Source: Actinoplanes auranticolor (GTDB taxonomy: Bacteria; Actinomycetota; Actinomycetes; Mycobacteriales; Micromonosporaceae). From it: DNA of 64,000 nucleotides. Every line of letters begins with the position of its first letter. Within the stretch, counting starts at the first letter, position 1. A program made the translations under genes and the position numbers. This document shows positions 1 through 8,785 of this stretch, in pieces. The stretch spans positions 1 to 64,000 of the forward strand of contig NZ_BOQL01000082.1 in NCBI RefSeq assembly GCF_018332655.1. The letters run 5' to 3'. Under the pieces are notes generated by a model that was not told the origin of the DNA, searched no databases, and was given only the letters and a program-made list of their open reading frames with translations.

Positions 1-139
1 GCTGATGGTCCACGAGGTAGATGACCATGGCGGTCGCCTCCACCATCGGCGCGGCCCGCATGGCCATCTCCGGCAGATCCTCCGGCCTGGCGTGGTGCGA
101 CTGTCGCAGCAGCTGCCGCAACGACTCCAGACTGCTCAT
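1..139 (-). CDS. N-terminus of a signalling protein, cut by the window edge
   Basis: The gene starts at an ATG at 139 and runs off the left edge, so only about 46 residues are visible. They begin MSSLESLRQLLRQ and include the segment MVEATAMVIYLVDHQ, which resembles the first strand of the GAF domain found at the front of actinobacterial PP2C/SpoIIE phosphatases. The next gene (270-1337) is a GAF-HATPase protein on the same strand, which fits a shared signalling role. The family assignment is inference from a short stretch. Confidence 0.5.
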   Translation of the reverse strand, partial: MSSLESLRQLLRQSHHARPEDLPEMAMRAAPMVEATAMVIYLVDHQ

Positions 140-269
140 ACCGGCCTTCCGTCCTGGTGCCGTGGGTGGAGACAATCCTGCCCGTAGGGCGGGTCCCGAA
201 GCCTGCCGCGATCGGGCAGGCCCGGCCGCGGACCGCCGCATAGTCCCGGAGATGGATACTGCGAGATGC

Positions 270-1337
270 CTACGCGGTGATGCGCAGATCGGCCCAGACG
301 CGTTTTCCGATCTCGGAGTGCAGCCGGTGGACGCCCCATCTGTCGGCTATCGCGGCGATGAGATGCATACCGCGTCCGTTGGGCCGGTCGATGCGAGGTG
401 CTCGGATCGCGGGGCCGCGCGGATCGTTGTCGGCGGCGACCAGGCGTAGATGGTCACCGGTGTTGGACAATTGCGCCTCGCACAGCCCTCCGCCGTGCCG
501 GACGGCGTTGCTGAGCAGTTCGGTGAAGATCAGGTCCATGTCGTCGTACAGGTCTCGCCGGGGTTGATGCGTCAGGATCTCCGGCAGTGTGCGCCGAGCC
601 CAGTTGCGGCCGTCGGTGCTGATGGTGGCGGCACGCGGGTGCGGCGGTCGCCAGGCGGCGCTGCGCTGATCGCCGGTTCCCGGCGCTGGAGGTTCGGCGG
701 TGACCGTCGCGATGCGGGAAGCGTCGAGTGCCTCGGCGGCTGACCGGGCGAACTGTTCGGCGGCCAGCACCTCCTGCGGGGTGAACGGCTCGCGGGTGTC
801 GAGCTCACGCAGCAGGGTCATGGCGCCCAGCAGTGCGCCGGTCGAGGTGTACAGGGGCACGACGATGGAACTGGTGATTCCCAGCCGTTGAAACTGAGCC
901 ACCTGTTGCGGGTCGGTGATCGCGGCATGCACCATCGTCGGTGCGACGTGAGGCATGTAGCGGGTTTTGCCGGTGGCGGTGACACGTCCCGCGCCGTAGA
1001 CGTCGCCGGTGCGGACCGGTCTCTCGGCGGCCCATTGTCTGATGATCGGTTCACGCTCGGCGTCGCGGTGCCGCAGCGTGACCATTTCCAACAGCTCGCC
1101 GTCGATCGGCTGGGCCAGGCCGAGCTCGGCCAGCGGAACGGCCGTGCCGGCGCGCAGGGTCTCAACGACGGAGGCCCGCACGTGTACGGCACACCAGTCC
1201 GCCAGCACGGGGACGAGTTCGTCACCGAGCACGTCCGCGGTGGTGAACCAGTCGGTGGCCTTGTGCAGCCGTTGCCCGGTGGGAAAGGTTTCGGGAACTT
1301 CCGGTGGCACTGGACCTGCCGTGTCGTAGGAGTCCAT
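270..1337 (-). CDS. GAF domain plus HATPase_c anti-sigma/serine-kinase-like protein
   Basis: 355 residues. A GAF sensor domain covers roughly residues 40-205 (ending near FTPQEVLAAEQFARSAAEAL). A GHKL ATPase domain follows from about 235, with an N box (ELLSNAVRHGGG) and a G box (PNGRGMHLIAAIADRWG). There is no histidine-kinase phosphoacceptor helix, so this is the RsbW/SpoIIAB-like class that binds or phosphorylates regulatory partners rather than a two-component kinase. The ATG at 1337 is preceded by a GGCAAGGG ribosome-binding stretch. The neighbours (SpoIIE phosphatase, MEDS-HATPase protein) fit a partner-switching network. Its target cannot be read from the sequence. Confidence 0.85.
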   Translation of the reverse strand: MDSYDTAGPVPPEVPETFPTGQRLHKATDWFTTADVLGDELVPVLADWCAVHVRASVVETLRAGTAVPLAELGLAQPIDGELLEMVTLRHRDAEREPIIRQWAAERPVRTGDVYGAGRVTATGKTRYMPHVAPTMVHAAITDPQQVAQFQRLGITSSIVVPLYTSTGALLGAMTLLRELDTREPFTPQEVLAAEQFARSAAEALDASRIATVTAEPPAPGTGDQRSAAWRPPHPRAATISTDGRNWARRTLPEILTHQPRRDLYDDMDLIFTELLSNAVRHGGGLCEAQLSNTGDHLRLVAADNDPRGPAIRAPRIDRPNGRGMHLIAAIADRWGVHRLHSEIGKRVWADLRITA

Positions 1338-1786
1338 GCCCTTGCCTTTCGGCCAGGCGGCCGAGGCTTGCAGACAAACCTCGGTCGCGGTTCGCGGCCC
1401 TATGCTGACACGCGTCTACGATCTCGGACCAACGAGGGCAACCAACGCCGCGCGAAGGTGGGCCGAGTTCACAGTCGTCGGCCGGCTGTCACGACTGAGG
1501 CTCTGGCGGCCGCCGAGTCACGACGACGGTAGAGACGACGCAGTTGCACCGCCGGGCGGGGCCTCGTCTGCCAGGAGTCCTTCTCTGCTGCGGTCACGGG
1601 GCGCGCTGAGGCCGCTGCTTGTGCAAGCCATGACGCTGGCGATCGTCACCTTGATCACCGTGGTACCGCCAAGCCTGGTGATCAGCCGACGCCGGCCCGG
1701 GAGGACAGCTTGCGCGGTCGTCGGGGGCGCGCGATCCATAGCGGCACCCGGGCGCTGCTCCGCCCGGGTCCCACCTGTCGCCAGGG
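1338..1786. other. Intergenic region, no gene recognised
   Basis: This 449-bp gap lies between the start of the GAF-HATPase gene and the 3' end of the SpoIIE-type phosphatase gene. Short open frames exist on both strands, but none has a plausible ribosome-binding site together with GC-biased third positions or a recognisable domain. It presumably holds the promoter of the GAF-HATPase gene. I see no clear -10/-35 pair or strong hairpin. Confidence 0.5.
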
Positions 1787-3862
1787 TTACTGATCCAGCC
1801 CGCCGATGGCATCGCCGGCGGGTACCGCAATGACGAGCGCGGCGAGGTCGTCACGCAGGTTTGTGCCGAGATGGGTCCGGGTGCGTGAGAGCAGGGCGTC
1901 GGCGACGCCGGACGCGCTGACCTGGGGTGTGGAGATGATGGCGGCGATGTCGTCGGCGATGTCGGCGGGCTGACGTTCGTCGTGCGAGCCTGCGCCTTCG
2001 GTGAACCCGTCGGTGTAGCAGACGAGCGCGTCTCCGGGGGACAGCACCACGGTCTCGGCGCGTAGGTTGAGGCGTCGAGTGACGCCCAGCAGGGTGCCTC
2101 GGGCGATGCTCAGGCGAGTGCGGCCTGCCTGGTGGATGACCGGCGGAGGGTGCCCGGCGCAGGTCAGATGAACAGTGGCGCCGCCGTGCGCGGCGCGCTC
2201 GAGGACGCCGTAGGTCAGGGTGCAGAACCGGGCGTCGCCGATTCGTAGCAGGGCACGGTTCACCAGGGGGAGGACGTAGTCCGCTTCCGCTCGGTGCTGG
2301 GCGGCGGTCCAAATGGTGTGTCGCACGAGTCCGGTGACGGCGGCGGCTTCCGGTCCCTTGCCGCACACGTCGCCCAGCACGATGGCGTACCGGCCGTCGG
2401 GCAGCTCGAACACGTCGTAGAAGTCACCACCGATGCGGGTGCTGTCGCCGTGGGCCTGATAGCGCGCAGCCAGGTCCAGGCCGGTGATGTGCGGCAGCGT
2501 GGGTGGCAGAAGCGGCTTCTGCAGCGCTTCGGCGATGGTGACGCTCTGCTGGTAGAGCATGGACTGACGGATGCCCACGGCGATTTGACGGGCCATGGCG
2601 GGTAATGGGGCCAGGGTGTCGGGACCGGGAGATCCGCCGTGGAGCAGTCCGAGGATCCCGACCAGTTCATCGCCGCTGATCAGTGGGTAGCCGGCGAAGG
2701 AGTACCGCTCCGGAGTGTGGGCCCCCACAAGGGCTGGCTCGCTGATTATGGTCGGTTTCCGGTCGGTCCCGACATTGCCGATCAGGCCTTCGCCCATGGC
2801 GACGTCCGAGTGTGCCCGCAGGATGTCGTCTGCGGGCCCGGAGCTGGCCTGCAGAGAGAACGCGTCGCTGTCGCGGTGGTAGATCCAGATCGCCGTGGCG
2901 GCGAATCCGAGCTGGGCGGTGATGACGTTGCTGCACCGGCGCAGCGCCTGGTCCAAGGGCCCGGTCGCGGTCATGGCCGCGGCTACCTCCGCGGCGGTCA
3001 GGCTCTGCCGACTGTGTCGCAGGATCTGCCGCTGGTTCTCGACGGTCTCCGTCACGTCCTCGGCGATGACGAGTATGCGCGCGATCCCGGCGTCGTCGGT
3101 GATCCGCTGTCCGGTGAGGCGTAGCTGCCACCTACTGGTGTCGGCCTTGGTGAGGCTGAACGTGGCTGCGTGATCGCCGGCAAGCGGGCCGGTCATCTCG
3201 TCGTCTGGCCGGCCTGGTGCGCTCAGGCCCAGATGTGATGCCACCGCCGCGGGGTCGTCGAACAACTGGGTCACGTCGCTGCTCAGGCCGGCGGGCTCGG
3301 TGAGGCCGAGTAATCGACTGGCGCGGTCGTTCCAGGCCACGATCCTGCCGGCCAGGTCCGCCAGAACAACGCTGATGGGCGCTCGGGCGAGCATCTCACC
3401 GAACAGTCGTTCACCGACTCGGCGCTGTACGTTCGCACGACTCGCCATCAGCTGAGCCTGTGCGGTGGCACGGAGGTCTCGGTGGCGGCGTTCGTTTTCG
3501 ACGGCGGCGAACCGCTCGGCGATCAGGCCGTTGAGCTCGTCGAGCCGGTCGCGGGCAATGCGGACGACGTGCCGCCCGGCCATCAGCCCGAGGGGGTCGA
3601 TGCCGGCCGTCGGCGTGCCGCCGACGACGATGACGCTGATGCGGCTGCGGGCCGGCTGCAGCGCATGCACGACCGCGAAGGCATCGGCGGCGTCGGGGCC
3701 GACGACCACGACGGCGCAGTCAGGGTGGTGACCGTCGACCGGTTGGGTGACGGTTTCGACGGTGAGACCGCTCAGCGGGATCTGCAACACCTGGGTGTCG
3801 CCGTGCACAGCGGCGTCGACGACGACGGTCGGCAGGCCCGCCAGGACGATACGGCGTGACAC
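1787..3862 (-). CDS. PAS-GAF-SpoIIE PP2C-type phosphatase
   Basis: 691 residues from the GTG at 3862, preceded by GGAGGAC lying in the end of the upstream gene; a longer open frame upstream has no domain content. Order: an N-terminal 125 residues resembling a degenerate receiver fold, a short helical linker, a PAS domain (about 150-270, APISVVLADLAGRIVAWN), a GAF domain (about 290-445), and a SpoIIE phosphatase domain from about 465 with metal-binding motifs IGGDFYDVF and LGDVCGKG, then CYTDGFTEG. Such enzymes dephosphorylate STAS anti-anti-sigma proteins; the partner is not adjacent here. The gene starts 5 bp after the acyl-CoA dehydrogenase stop, so the two are almost certainly co-transcribed. 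Confidence 0.9.
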   Translation of the reverse strand: MSRRIVLAGLPTVVVDAAVHGDTQVLQIPLSGLTVETVTQPVDGHHPDCAVVVVGPDAADAFAVVHALQPARSRISVIVVGGTPTAGIDPLGLMAGRHVVRIARDRLDELNGLIAERFAAVENERRHRDLRATAQAQLMASRANVQRRVGERLFGEMLARAPISVVLADLAGRIVAWNDRASRLLGLTEPAGLSSDVTQLFDDPAAVASHLGLSAPGRPDDEMTGPLAGDHAATFSLTKADTSRWQLRLTGQRITDDAGIARILVIAEDVTETVENQRQILRHSRQSLTAAEVAAAMTATGPLDQALRRCSNVITAQLGFAATAIWIYHRDSDAFSLQASSGPADDILRAHSDVAMGEGLIGNVGTDRKPTIISEPALVGAHTPERYSFAGYPLISGDELVGILGLLHGGSPGPDTLAPLPAMARQIAVGIRQSMLYQQSVTIAEALQKPLLPPTLPHITGLDLAARYQAHGDSTRIGGDFYDVFELPDGRYAIVLGDVCGKGPEAAAVTGLVRHTIWTAAQHRAEADYVLPLVNRALLRIGDARFCTLTYGVLERAAHGGATVHLTCAGHPPPVIHQAGRTRLSIARGTLLGVTRRLNLRAETVVLSPGDALVCYTDGFTEGAGSHDERQPADIADDIAAIISTPQVSASGVADALLSRTRTHLGTNLRDDLAALVIAVPAGDAIGGLDQ

Positions 3863-3867
3863 GCCGG

Positions 3868-5025
3868 TCAGTCCTCCAGCAGGGGCTCGTCGAGCAGTGC
3901 GCGCCCCACCCAGGTCCGCAGGATGTCCGTGGTCGGTGACATGACGTGCGCCGCGCGACCGTCGCGCAGATAACGGTGCAGGTCGCTGTCGGTTCCGTAT
4001 CCGATTCCGCCGGCGAGGGTCATCACCTCGTTGGTGACCGTGTCGACGGTCTGCGCCACCTCGGCCTTCGCCGAGCACAAGGCCAGCAACGCCGCCGGGC
4101 CGGCCGACTCCGCCTCCTCGGCGGCGAAGTACAACAGCCGCCGGGTCCGCTCGACGGTGGCCCACAGGGTCCCGAGCCGGTGCTGCAGGACCGGGTGGGT
4201 CGACAGCTGCCGCCCGCTGTGGGTGTGACGCCGGCGCTTCAAATGCTCCCGGCCGGTCTCCAGGGCCGCCGTCGCCACGCCGAGATAGGTGCCGGCCATG
4301 GCCATCAGGAAGAACGGTGCGACGACGTTGAAGACGTACCAGATTTCGTCGCCCTCCTCGCCCAGCAGCCGAGAGGCGTCCAGCGGCACGTCGTGCATCT
4401 GCAGCGCGCGGGAGTCGTTGCCGCGCATCCCGAACCCGTGCCAGGCCGGGCCCCACTGCAGGCCCGGGGTCGCAGCGTCGAGGACCGCGACGGAGAAGCT
4501 GCCCGCGGCGGCCGGGGTCGCCGCCCGGACCAGATTGATGACGTACGAGTCGGCGTGCGTGGCGTTGGTGACAAAACTCTTGGTACCGGTGACCCGAAGA
4601 GTGTCACCGTCGGACTGCATGCGGCATTGCGGCAGCCAGAACTCACTTCCCGTGCCAGGCTCGGACAACGCCAGCGTACTCAGATGCTCACCAGCAGCGA
4701 TCGGGCGCAGGAACTCCTGCTCCTGCCGGACGGTCGCTTTGGCTCCCATCACAGCCGACGCGACCAGATGCATGCCGAAACAGATCGAAGTCGAGGCGCA
4801 CTGGCGGCCGATGATCTCCCCGACCCGCGCGACGGCCGACAAGCCGTGCCCGAGACCGCCGAGGCGTTCGTCGACGACCAGACCGCCCAGCTCGCGTTGC
4901 AGTTCCTTCAAACTCGCCTCGGGCCAGCGGCCCTCGCGGTCCACCACGCGGGCCTCGGCTGCGACGGTGCTGTCCGCTACCCGCTGCGCGGCGGCGATTA
5001 CGGCGCCAAGCTCCATCTTCGCCAC
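3868..5025 (-). CDS. Acyl-CoA/acyl-ACP dehydrogenase family protein
   Basis: 385 residues from the GTG at 5025, with GGGAGG six bases upstream. It has the usual three-part fold: N-terminal helical part, a central beta domain with the FAD/substrate loop (ALSEPGTGSEF and SFVTNATHADSYVI), and a C-terminal four-helix domain with MTLAGGIGYGTDSDLHRYLRD. Near the position where catalytic-Glu families carry a Glu-Gly-Thr loop, it reads VMSPTTDILRTW, so the catalytic base may lie elsewhere, as in acyl-ACP or biosynthetic members. It stops five bases before a SpoIIE-type phosphatase gene. Its substrate is unknown. Confidence 0.85.
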   Translation of the reverse strand: MAKMELGAVIAAAQRVADSTVAAEARVVDREGRWPEASLKELQRELGGLVVDERLGGLGHGLSAVARVGEIIGRQCASTSICFGMHLVASAVMGAKATVRQEQEFLRPIAAGEHLSTLALSEPGTGSEFWLPQCRMQSDGDTLRVTGTKSFVTNATHADSYVINLVRAATPAAAGSFSVAVLDAATPGLQWGPAWHGFGMRGNDSRALQMHDVPLDASRLLGEEGDEIWYVFNVVAPFFLMAMAGTYLGVATAALETGREHLKRRRHTHSGRQLSTHPVLQHRLGTLWATVERTRRLLYFAAEEAESAGPAALLALCSAKAEVAQTVDTVTNEVMTLAGGIGYGTDSDLHRYLRDGRAAHVMSPTTDILRTWVGRALLDEPLLED

Positions 5026-5500
5026 GTCACACCTCCCGGTACCGTCATGCCCACATGGTTGCTCGGCGTCAAGTATTCACCCACCGGGTCGCCGCGGCTC
5101 GGCGGGAGCGCTCCCGCGCGGCACTGCACCTGCCACGGCCGCGATCCACCGCGGGCTTGGCACACCGAGGTGTGACAAGGGCTGGGGCTCGTTCCTATTC
5201 CGCACCTCCCGGGTTTGACCTTTCTGACCCAGCGACGTGGCGATCACCGCATACCGACGGGCCATGGTGATGTCGGCGACGAGCGATTCGCGGGCCCGCG
5301 GGACGATGGTGAGCAGTTCGGTGGTAGAGGGATTGGGGTGTACCCGGCGCGGGTACCGCTGGACCGAGTCCGCCGACGCAGTGCCGTTCGGCCTGCACCG
5401 CTGGCGAGGGCGCGACCCGCGTACCCGCTATGGGAGGATTTGAGAAGATCACAATCATGACGCTTTGCGTACGGACCATAGCGGTTGCGATGGTCGTGCC
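5026..5500. other. Divergent intergenic region
   Basis: This 475-bp gap separates the acyl-CoA dehydrogenase (leftward) from the MEDS-HATPase gene (rightward) and must hold both promoters. No convincing small gene is present. An interrupted palindrome TACCCGGCGCGGGTA lies at about 5341-5355, its arms TACCC and GGGTA. The last 50 bases are less GC-rich (for example GAAGATCACAATCATGACG) and are the likeliest site of the rightward promoter. Confidence 0.4.
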
Positions 5501-6508
5501 ATGACCGTGGATCAAGCGGCCAGTCAGCACATGCCGAATTTCGTCCACAACGCGCTGATCATCAGTGCGGACCTCGACCTGCCGACCGTGCTGGGACCGG
5601 AGCTGCACCGTGCGGCGGCAATCTACGACGAGGTGTTGCTGGTCGTCGGCGCGAATACCCGCGCCGCGCTGGCCGGGTCTGCCGCGGAGGTGCCCAGTAA
5701 GGTGCTGAGCTGGGGTGACCCCGCCGCGTTCTACCAGCGGCTCGGTTCTGCGTACGAGAGGTTCCGCCGCTATCTCGCCGCACAGCACCAGGCCGGCCGC
5801 CGCGTGCACGTGATCGCCGAACCGGACGTGATCAGCGCCGTGGACTCCGGATCCCGCGCGGATCGGGTCGCGGCCTACCTGGCGTACGAAGCGGTCTGCA
5901 ACGACACGTACGCCCTCGGCGGGTCGGCAGTGACCTGCATCTGGGACCGCCGTGACCACGGCGACACCGTCATCGACGCGGTCCGGGCCACACACGCGTA
6001 CGAACTGACCCCGGCCGGATCGGCCCCGTCGCCGCACTACCTGCCGCCCGAGCGGTACCTGGCCGAACGGCGCGATCCGGGCCTGCGGCCGGTGCCCCCG
6101 CAGGTCGACCGCGACGTGACGCTGCACGAGGTCACCGAACTCAGCGGCCTGCGTTCGGCGATGAACACTTGGGCCGTCGGGCGCGGCTTCGCCGAGGAAG
6201 CGACAGAAGACCTCGTCGTGTCGGTGATCGAGGTGGCCACCAACGGACTGCGCCACGGCGGAGCTCCGGTCCGGGTCCGTGCCTGGCACCACCAGGACAC
6301 CCTGCTCGTCCAATGCGACGACGCCGGGAACCAGCCGATCCCGGCTACCGCCGGCTACTACCGCCCTCACCCGCTGACCGCAGCCGCCGGTGGCCGCGGG
6401 CTGTGGCTGGCACGCCAACTCGCCGACATGGTCACCGTCGTCTCGGAACCCGGCCGTACGACGGTTCGGCTGCACTTCCCGCAACAGCTCATGCAGCCGC
6501 CGGTGTAA
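5501..6508 (+). CDS. MEDS-domain plus HATPase sensory/anti-sigma protein
   Basis: 335 residues from the ATG at 5501. An in-frame TTG at 5465 would add 12 residues, and neither start has a strong ribosome-binding site. Residues 1-180 resemble the MEDS (methanogen/methylotroph, DcmR sensory) domain common in actinobacterial anti-sigma regulators, starting FVHNALIISADLDLP. The C-terminal 130 residues form a GHKL ATPase with an N box (EVATNGLRHGG) and a G box (GGRGLWLARQLADMV). It is probably an RsbW-like kinase or anti-sigma factor that binds a sigma factor or STAS protein in the cytoplasm. The ligand sensed by MEDS is unknown. Confidence 0.8.
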   Translation: MTVDQAASQHMPNFVHNALIISADLDLPTVLGPELHRAAAIYDEVLLVVGANTRAALAGSAAEVPSKVLSWGDPAAFYQRLGSAYERFRRYLAAQHQAGRRVHVIAEPDVISAVDSGSRADRVAAYLAYEAVCNDTYALGGSAVTCIWDRRDHGDTVIDAVRATHAYELTPAGSAPSPHYLPPERYLAERRDPGLRPVPPQVDRDVTLHEVTELSGLRSAMNTWAVGRGFAEEATEDLVVSVIEVATNGLRHGGAPVRVRAWHHQDTLLVQCDDAGNQPIPATAGYYRPHPLTAAAGGRGLWLARQLADMVTVVSEPGRTTVRLHFPQQLMQPPV

Positions 6509-6832
6509 CGCTGCCAGGCCCGCCACCAGCCCGCCGATACGTCCGGTACGGAGAAGGCGGACGGGTTGACGCTCGCGTCCCGGCCTCCTTGGCGCTTGGT
6601 GCAGGCTCGAGGTGCCGTCGGGCAGGGCGACCGTACCGGGGGTGCATGACCGAGCCAGTGCGGTCATCCCCGACCGGTCGGGCAGACGGGCGGGAGCGTT
6701 GAGCGGTCCAAGTCCCCGCCCTGGATCGCCGCGTTGGGCGCTGCCGAGCGGCGCGCCGACCGCGTTCAGGATGAGATCGATCGCGAGATCGCTCGGAGTG
6801 GACGGGATCTCGGTCGTCGGCCTTCGCTCTCG
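6509..6832. other. Intergenic region at the edge of a degraded zone
   Basis: 324 bp between the MEDS-HATPase gene and the remnant of a lipid kinase gene. A stretch at about 6735-6830 reads rightward as a charged helix (EIDREIARSGRDLG) without a start or a recognisable family. I regard it as possible debris, not a gene. No terminator-like hairpin was found directly after the MEDS-HATPase stop. Confidence 0.35.
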
Positions 6833-7240
6833 TCAGAATCCCGCCGTTTCGCGCACCCGGCCAGCTTGACCGCCCACGGCGCCGGCATCGTGGGCGAGGT
6901 CGGGATCGGTCGCGGGTTGCGGCACGCAGAACAGCAGGACCTCGGGCCGTACGCTGACCGTCAGGTTTCTGCCGGGGTCGATGAGGTCGCCGTCGAGCTG
7001 GCGGGGCTGGGCGCGCTTGCTGCGAATCTGTACGCGGGTGGCGGTGTAGGTCTCCATGCCGGGCACCGTCTGCTTGCGGCGCAGCACGCCCCAGCCGAGA
7101 GCGGCCCAGTGGCGCAGGGTCCGAGGGCTGAGGATGGCGACGTCCAGCAGTCCGTCGTCGGGTTGGGCGTCGTTGAGCTGCCGCATGCCGCCCTGCAGCC
7201 GGCCGACGTTGCCGACGATGACGGTGCGGGGCCGAGCTCG
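6833..7240 (-). pseudogene. Truncated diacylglycerol-kinase-like gene (C-terminal remnant)
   Basis: The leftward frame ending at 6833 encodes a C-terminal fragment of the YegS/DAGK lipid kinase family: TVIVGNVGRLQGGMRQLND, then PDDGLLDVAILSPRTLRHW and a last strand with LDGDLIDPGRNLTVSVRPE. It lacks the ATP-binding N-terminal two thirds. Just upstream, a further piece that fits the same family (TRVTLELG) is in another frame, so at least one indel is present near 7235. The fragment has no proper start. I call it a dead remnant, the first of several in this stretch. Confidence 0.65.
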
Positions 7241-7335
7241 AGCGTGACGCGGGTCAGCGATGCACCGGCTCCGCCAGCGGTGTGAAGGCCGACGGCTTCA
7301 CGACGACGGCGTTACCTGAGTACGCCTCACGAGCC

Positions 7336-7840
7336 GAAGCGGTGTTCCAAGCCGTGCCGGACGCTATTGTGGGTATCGATCAAGCGGTCTGATCCTGCTC
7401 GTGAACCCCTAGGCCGAGCGTCTGTTCGATTACGACTGCGACAAGCTGAGCAACCAGCCCATAGAGATCATCCTCCAGGAGGCGGCCAGCAGAGGGGTAT
7501 ACCCCGCGCGCCGTACGAACCACCTTGACAACGCAGATCACCCACGCCGCGCCGACGCCGCGGTGACGCTGGTCGGACAGCGGAAAGACGGCCGCGAGTT
7601 CCCCGCCGAAATCTGGCTGTCCGTCGTCGATACCCAGGACGGCCCAGTCGTCGCGGCGGCCGTCCATGACGTCAGCGTCCGCAAGGATGCCGAGGCGAAG
7701 TTCCGCTGGATGATCGAGGTTGCCCCGGACGCCATTCTGGGCGTCGACGCCGCGGGTTCCATCGAGTTGGTCAACGCCCAGTGTGAGCGCCTGTTCGGTC
7801 GTAGTCGTGACTCGGACGAGAGTTCTCGCTATGAACATCG
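7336..7840 (+). pseudogene. Broken PAS-PAS sensor gene (frameshift plus amber stop)
   Basis: Reading rightward from 7336 gives EAVFQAVPDAIVGIDQA, the start of a PAS domain. One base appears to be missing near 7385, and in the next frame the domain continues as GLILLVNP, a TAG at 7410-7412 where PAS domains usually carry Gln, then AERLFDYDCDKLSNQ. The same frame continues through RKDGREFPAEIWLS into a second PAS (MIEVAPDAILGVDAAGSIEL, then NAQCERLFGRSRD) that breaks off near 7840. Intact relatives are PAS-bearing histidine kinases or phosphatases. The frameshift, the nonsense codon and the truncation together mark a pseudogene. Confidence 0.75.
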
Positions 7841-7932
7841 GAACCGGCCGGGCACCTTGGGCGCCTTCGCCGGGTACCGGCCGGTGGCGCCGGCTGGAGC
7901 AGCCACGTCGCGAAGCCGTTACGCCGGTAGTG

Positions 7933-8064
7933 CGCCGCCGCCGTCGCGGTGGGCGCGCCCTGGGTGTAGCCGAGCCGTTCGCTCGCCTCCAGCACCGTCT
8001 CGCGCATTGCCGCCGCCACCGACTGCGGGCGACTGAGCACATTGGACAAAGTGCCCGTCGACAC
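7933..8064 (-). pseudogene. LacI-family DNA-binding domain remnant
   Basis: A leftward fragment of about 44 residues beginning VSTGTLSNVLSRPQSV and continuing to LEASERLGYTQGAPT matches the second half of a LacI helix-turn-helix and hinge. The first helices, normally just before VSTGT, and the whole sugar-binding domain are missing. Past about 7930 the frame becomes meaningless and overlaps the end of the PAS remnant on the other strand. It is a deletion product of a carbohydrate-type repressor gene. Confidence 0.65.
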
Positions 8065-8223
8065 CTCATCTTCAAGGCACCGCTCGGGACACGCCGCGCA
8101 TTGCCGCTTCGCTTCCGGCGCGGCGGCCCGACGGTGCGCGCAGCTGACGCAGACACGGCGAAGCCCAGCAGCTCCTGTACTGAGGAGGCGCTGGGCTCAC
8201 GTGCCATGCGCGTCAGTCGAAGA

Positions 8224-8685
8224 TCACCATTCTCGCCACTCGTCTGTAATCTCGTGACGAGTCATTCCATGGCGGCCGGCGAACGCGTCTACGTCGATCG
8301 CTGCACTGTCCAACACGCGCTCGATGTACGCGCACAGTTGTTCCCGCTCGCCGGTCTTGTACGCCGCTCCGTCGTACCGGGCGTTGACAACGTTCAGCGA
8401 CTTTACGGTGCGCTCGATGACGTCGAAGATTTCTTCGTCGGTCGCCGGTTCCCATCGATGGTCGACCAGGCCGACGACATCGGCCTCGAACCTGTCGAAC
8501 ACCTCTTCAGTGTCAGTGAGCATCTCCGTTGGGAACAACTTCGCTGCGAAGGCTTCGTTGGGGTCGAGGGTTCCCGCCGCCAGTTCGGCCACCTCTGCCG
8601 CCACGTTCTCCCGCCACCATGCCGTCGGCCGCTCCACCATGATCGGCAGGGTAGTACGTGCACCCGGCGTCTCCGGGATGCCCAA
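8224..8685 (-). CDS. Hypothetical acidic protein, candidate immunity protein
   Basis: 153 residues from a TTG at 8685; the ATG at 8640 (MVERPTAWWREN) is an alternative giving 138 residues, and neither start has a clear ribosome-binding site. The product is soluble, acidic and mostly helical (EEVFDRFEADVVGLVDH, EEIFDVIERTVKSLNVVN), with no signal peptide. I do not recognise the family. It lies downstream of the large secreted toxin gene on the same strand, separated by 287 bp with a strong inverted repeat. Small acidic genes in that position often encode the cognate immunity protein; here this is inference from position and composition only. Confidence 0.6.
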   Translation of the reverse strand: MGIPETPGARTTLPIMVERPTAWWRENVAAEVAELAAGTLDPNEAFAAKLFPTEMLTDTEEVFDRFEADVVGLVDHRWEPATDEEIFDVIERTVKSLNVVNARYDGAAYKTGEREQLCAYIERVLDSAAIDVDAFAGRHGMTRHEITDEWREW

Positions 8686-8725
8686 GTCCGGCGGCTTCTC
8701 GCCGCACGCCGGAGGTAGCCAGACC

Positions 8726-8785
8726 GCGGCCGGCTGGTCCGGGTCGTTCGTCCAGTGGAGCGCTCCACCTGGACCAGCCGGCCGC
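8726..8785. repeat. 15-bp perfect inverted repeat enclosing a 12-bp palindrome
   Basis: The arms are GCGGCCGGCTGGTCC (8726-8740) and its exact complement (8771-8785). The 30-base loop contains the palindrome TGGAGCGCTCCA (8756-8767), which extends with one bulge to GTCCAG and CTGGAC on its two sides, so two alternative hairpins could form. It lies between the toxin gene and its candidate immunity gene. It could act as an attenuator, a processing site or the trace of a mobile element. Confidence 0.75.

Noticed and set aside
5195-6667. Leftward 490-codon open frame opposite the MEDS-HATPase gene
   Set aside because: It has no domain, signal or ribosome-binding site, and the opposite strand carries clear HATPase motifs.
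7258-7334. Leftward fragment reading EAYSGNAVVVKPSAFTPLAE, similar to the aldehyde dehydrogenase motif GN-VVLKPSEFTP
   Set aside because: The match is only about 20 residues, ends at a stop, and overlaps the PAS remnant on the other strand. It may be genuine debris, but the support is too thin to list as a feature.
8756-8767. TGGAGCGCTCCA as a possible CebR/CelR-type operator
   Set aside because: It resembles the core of the true box at 49564 but lacks the extra G/C in each arm and sits inside a longer hairpin, not a promoter.
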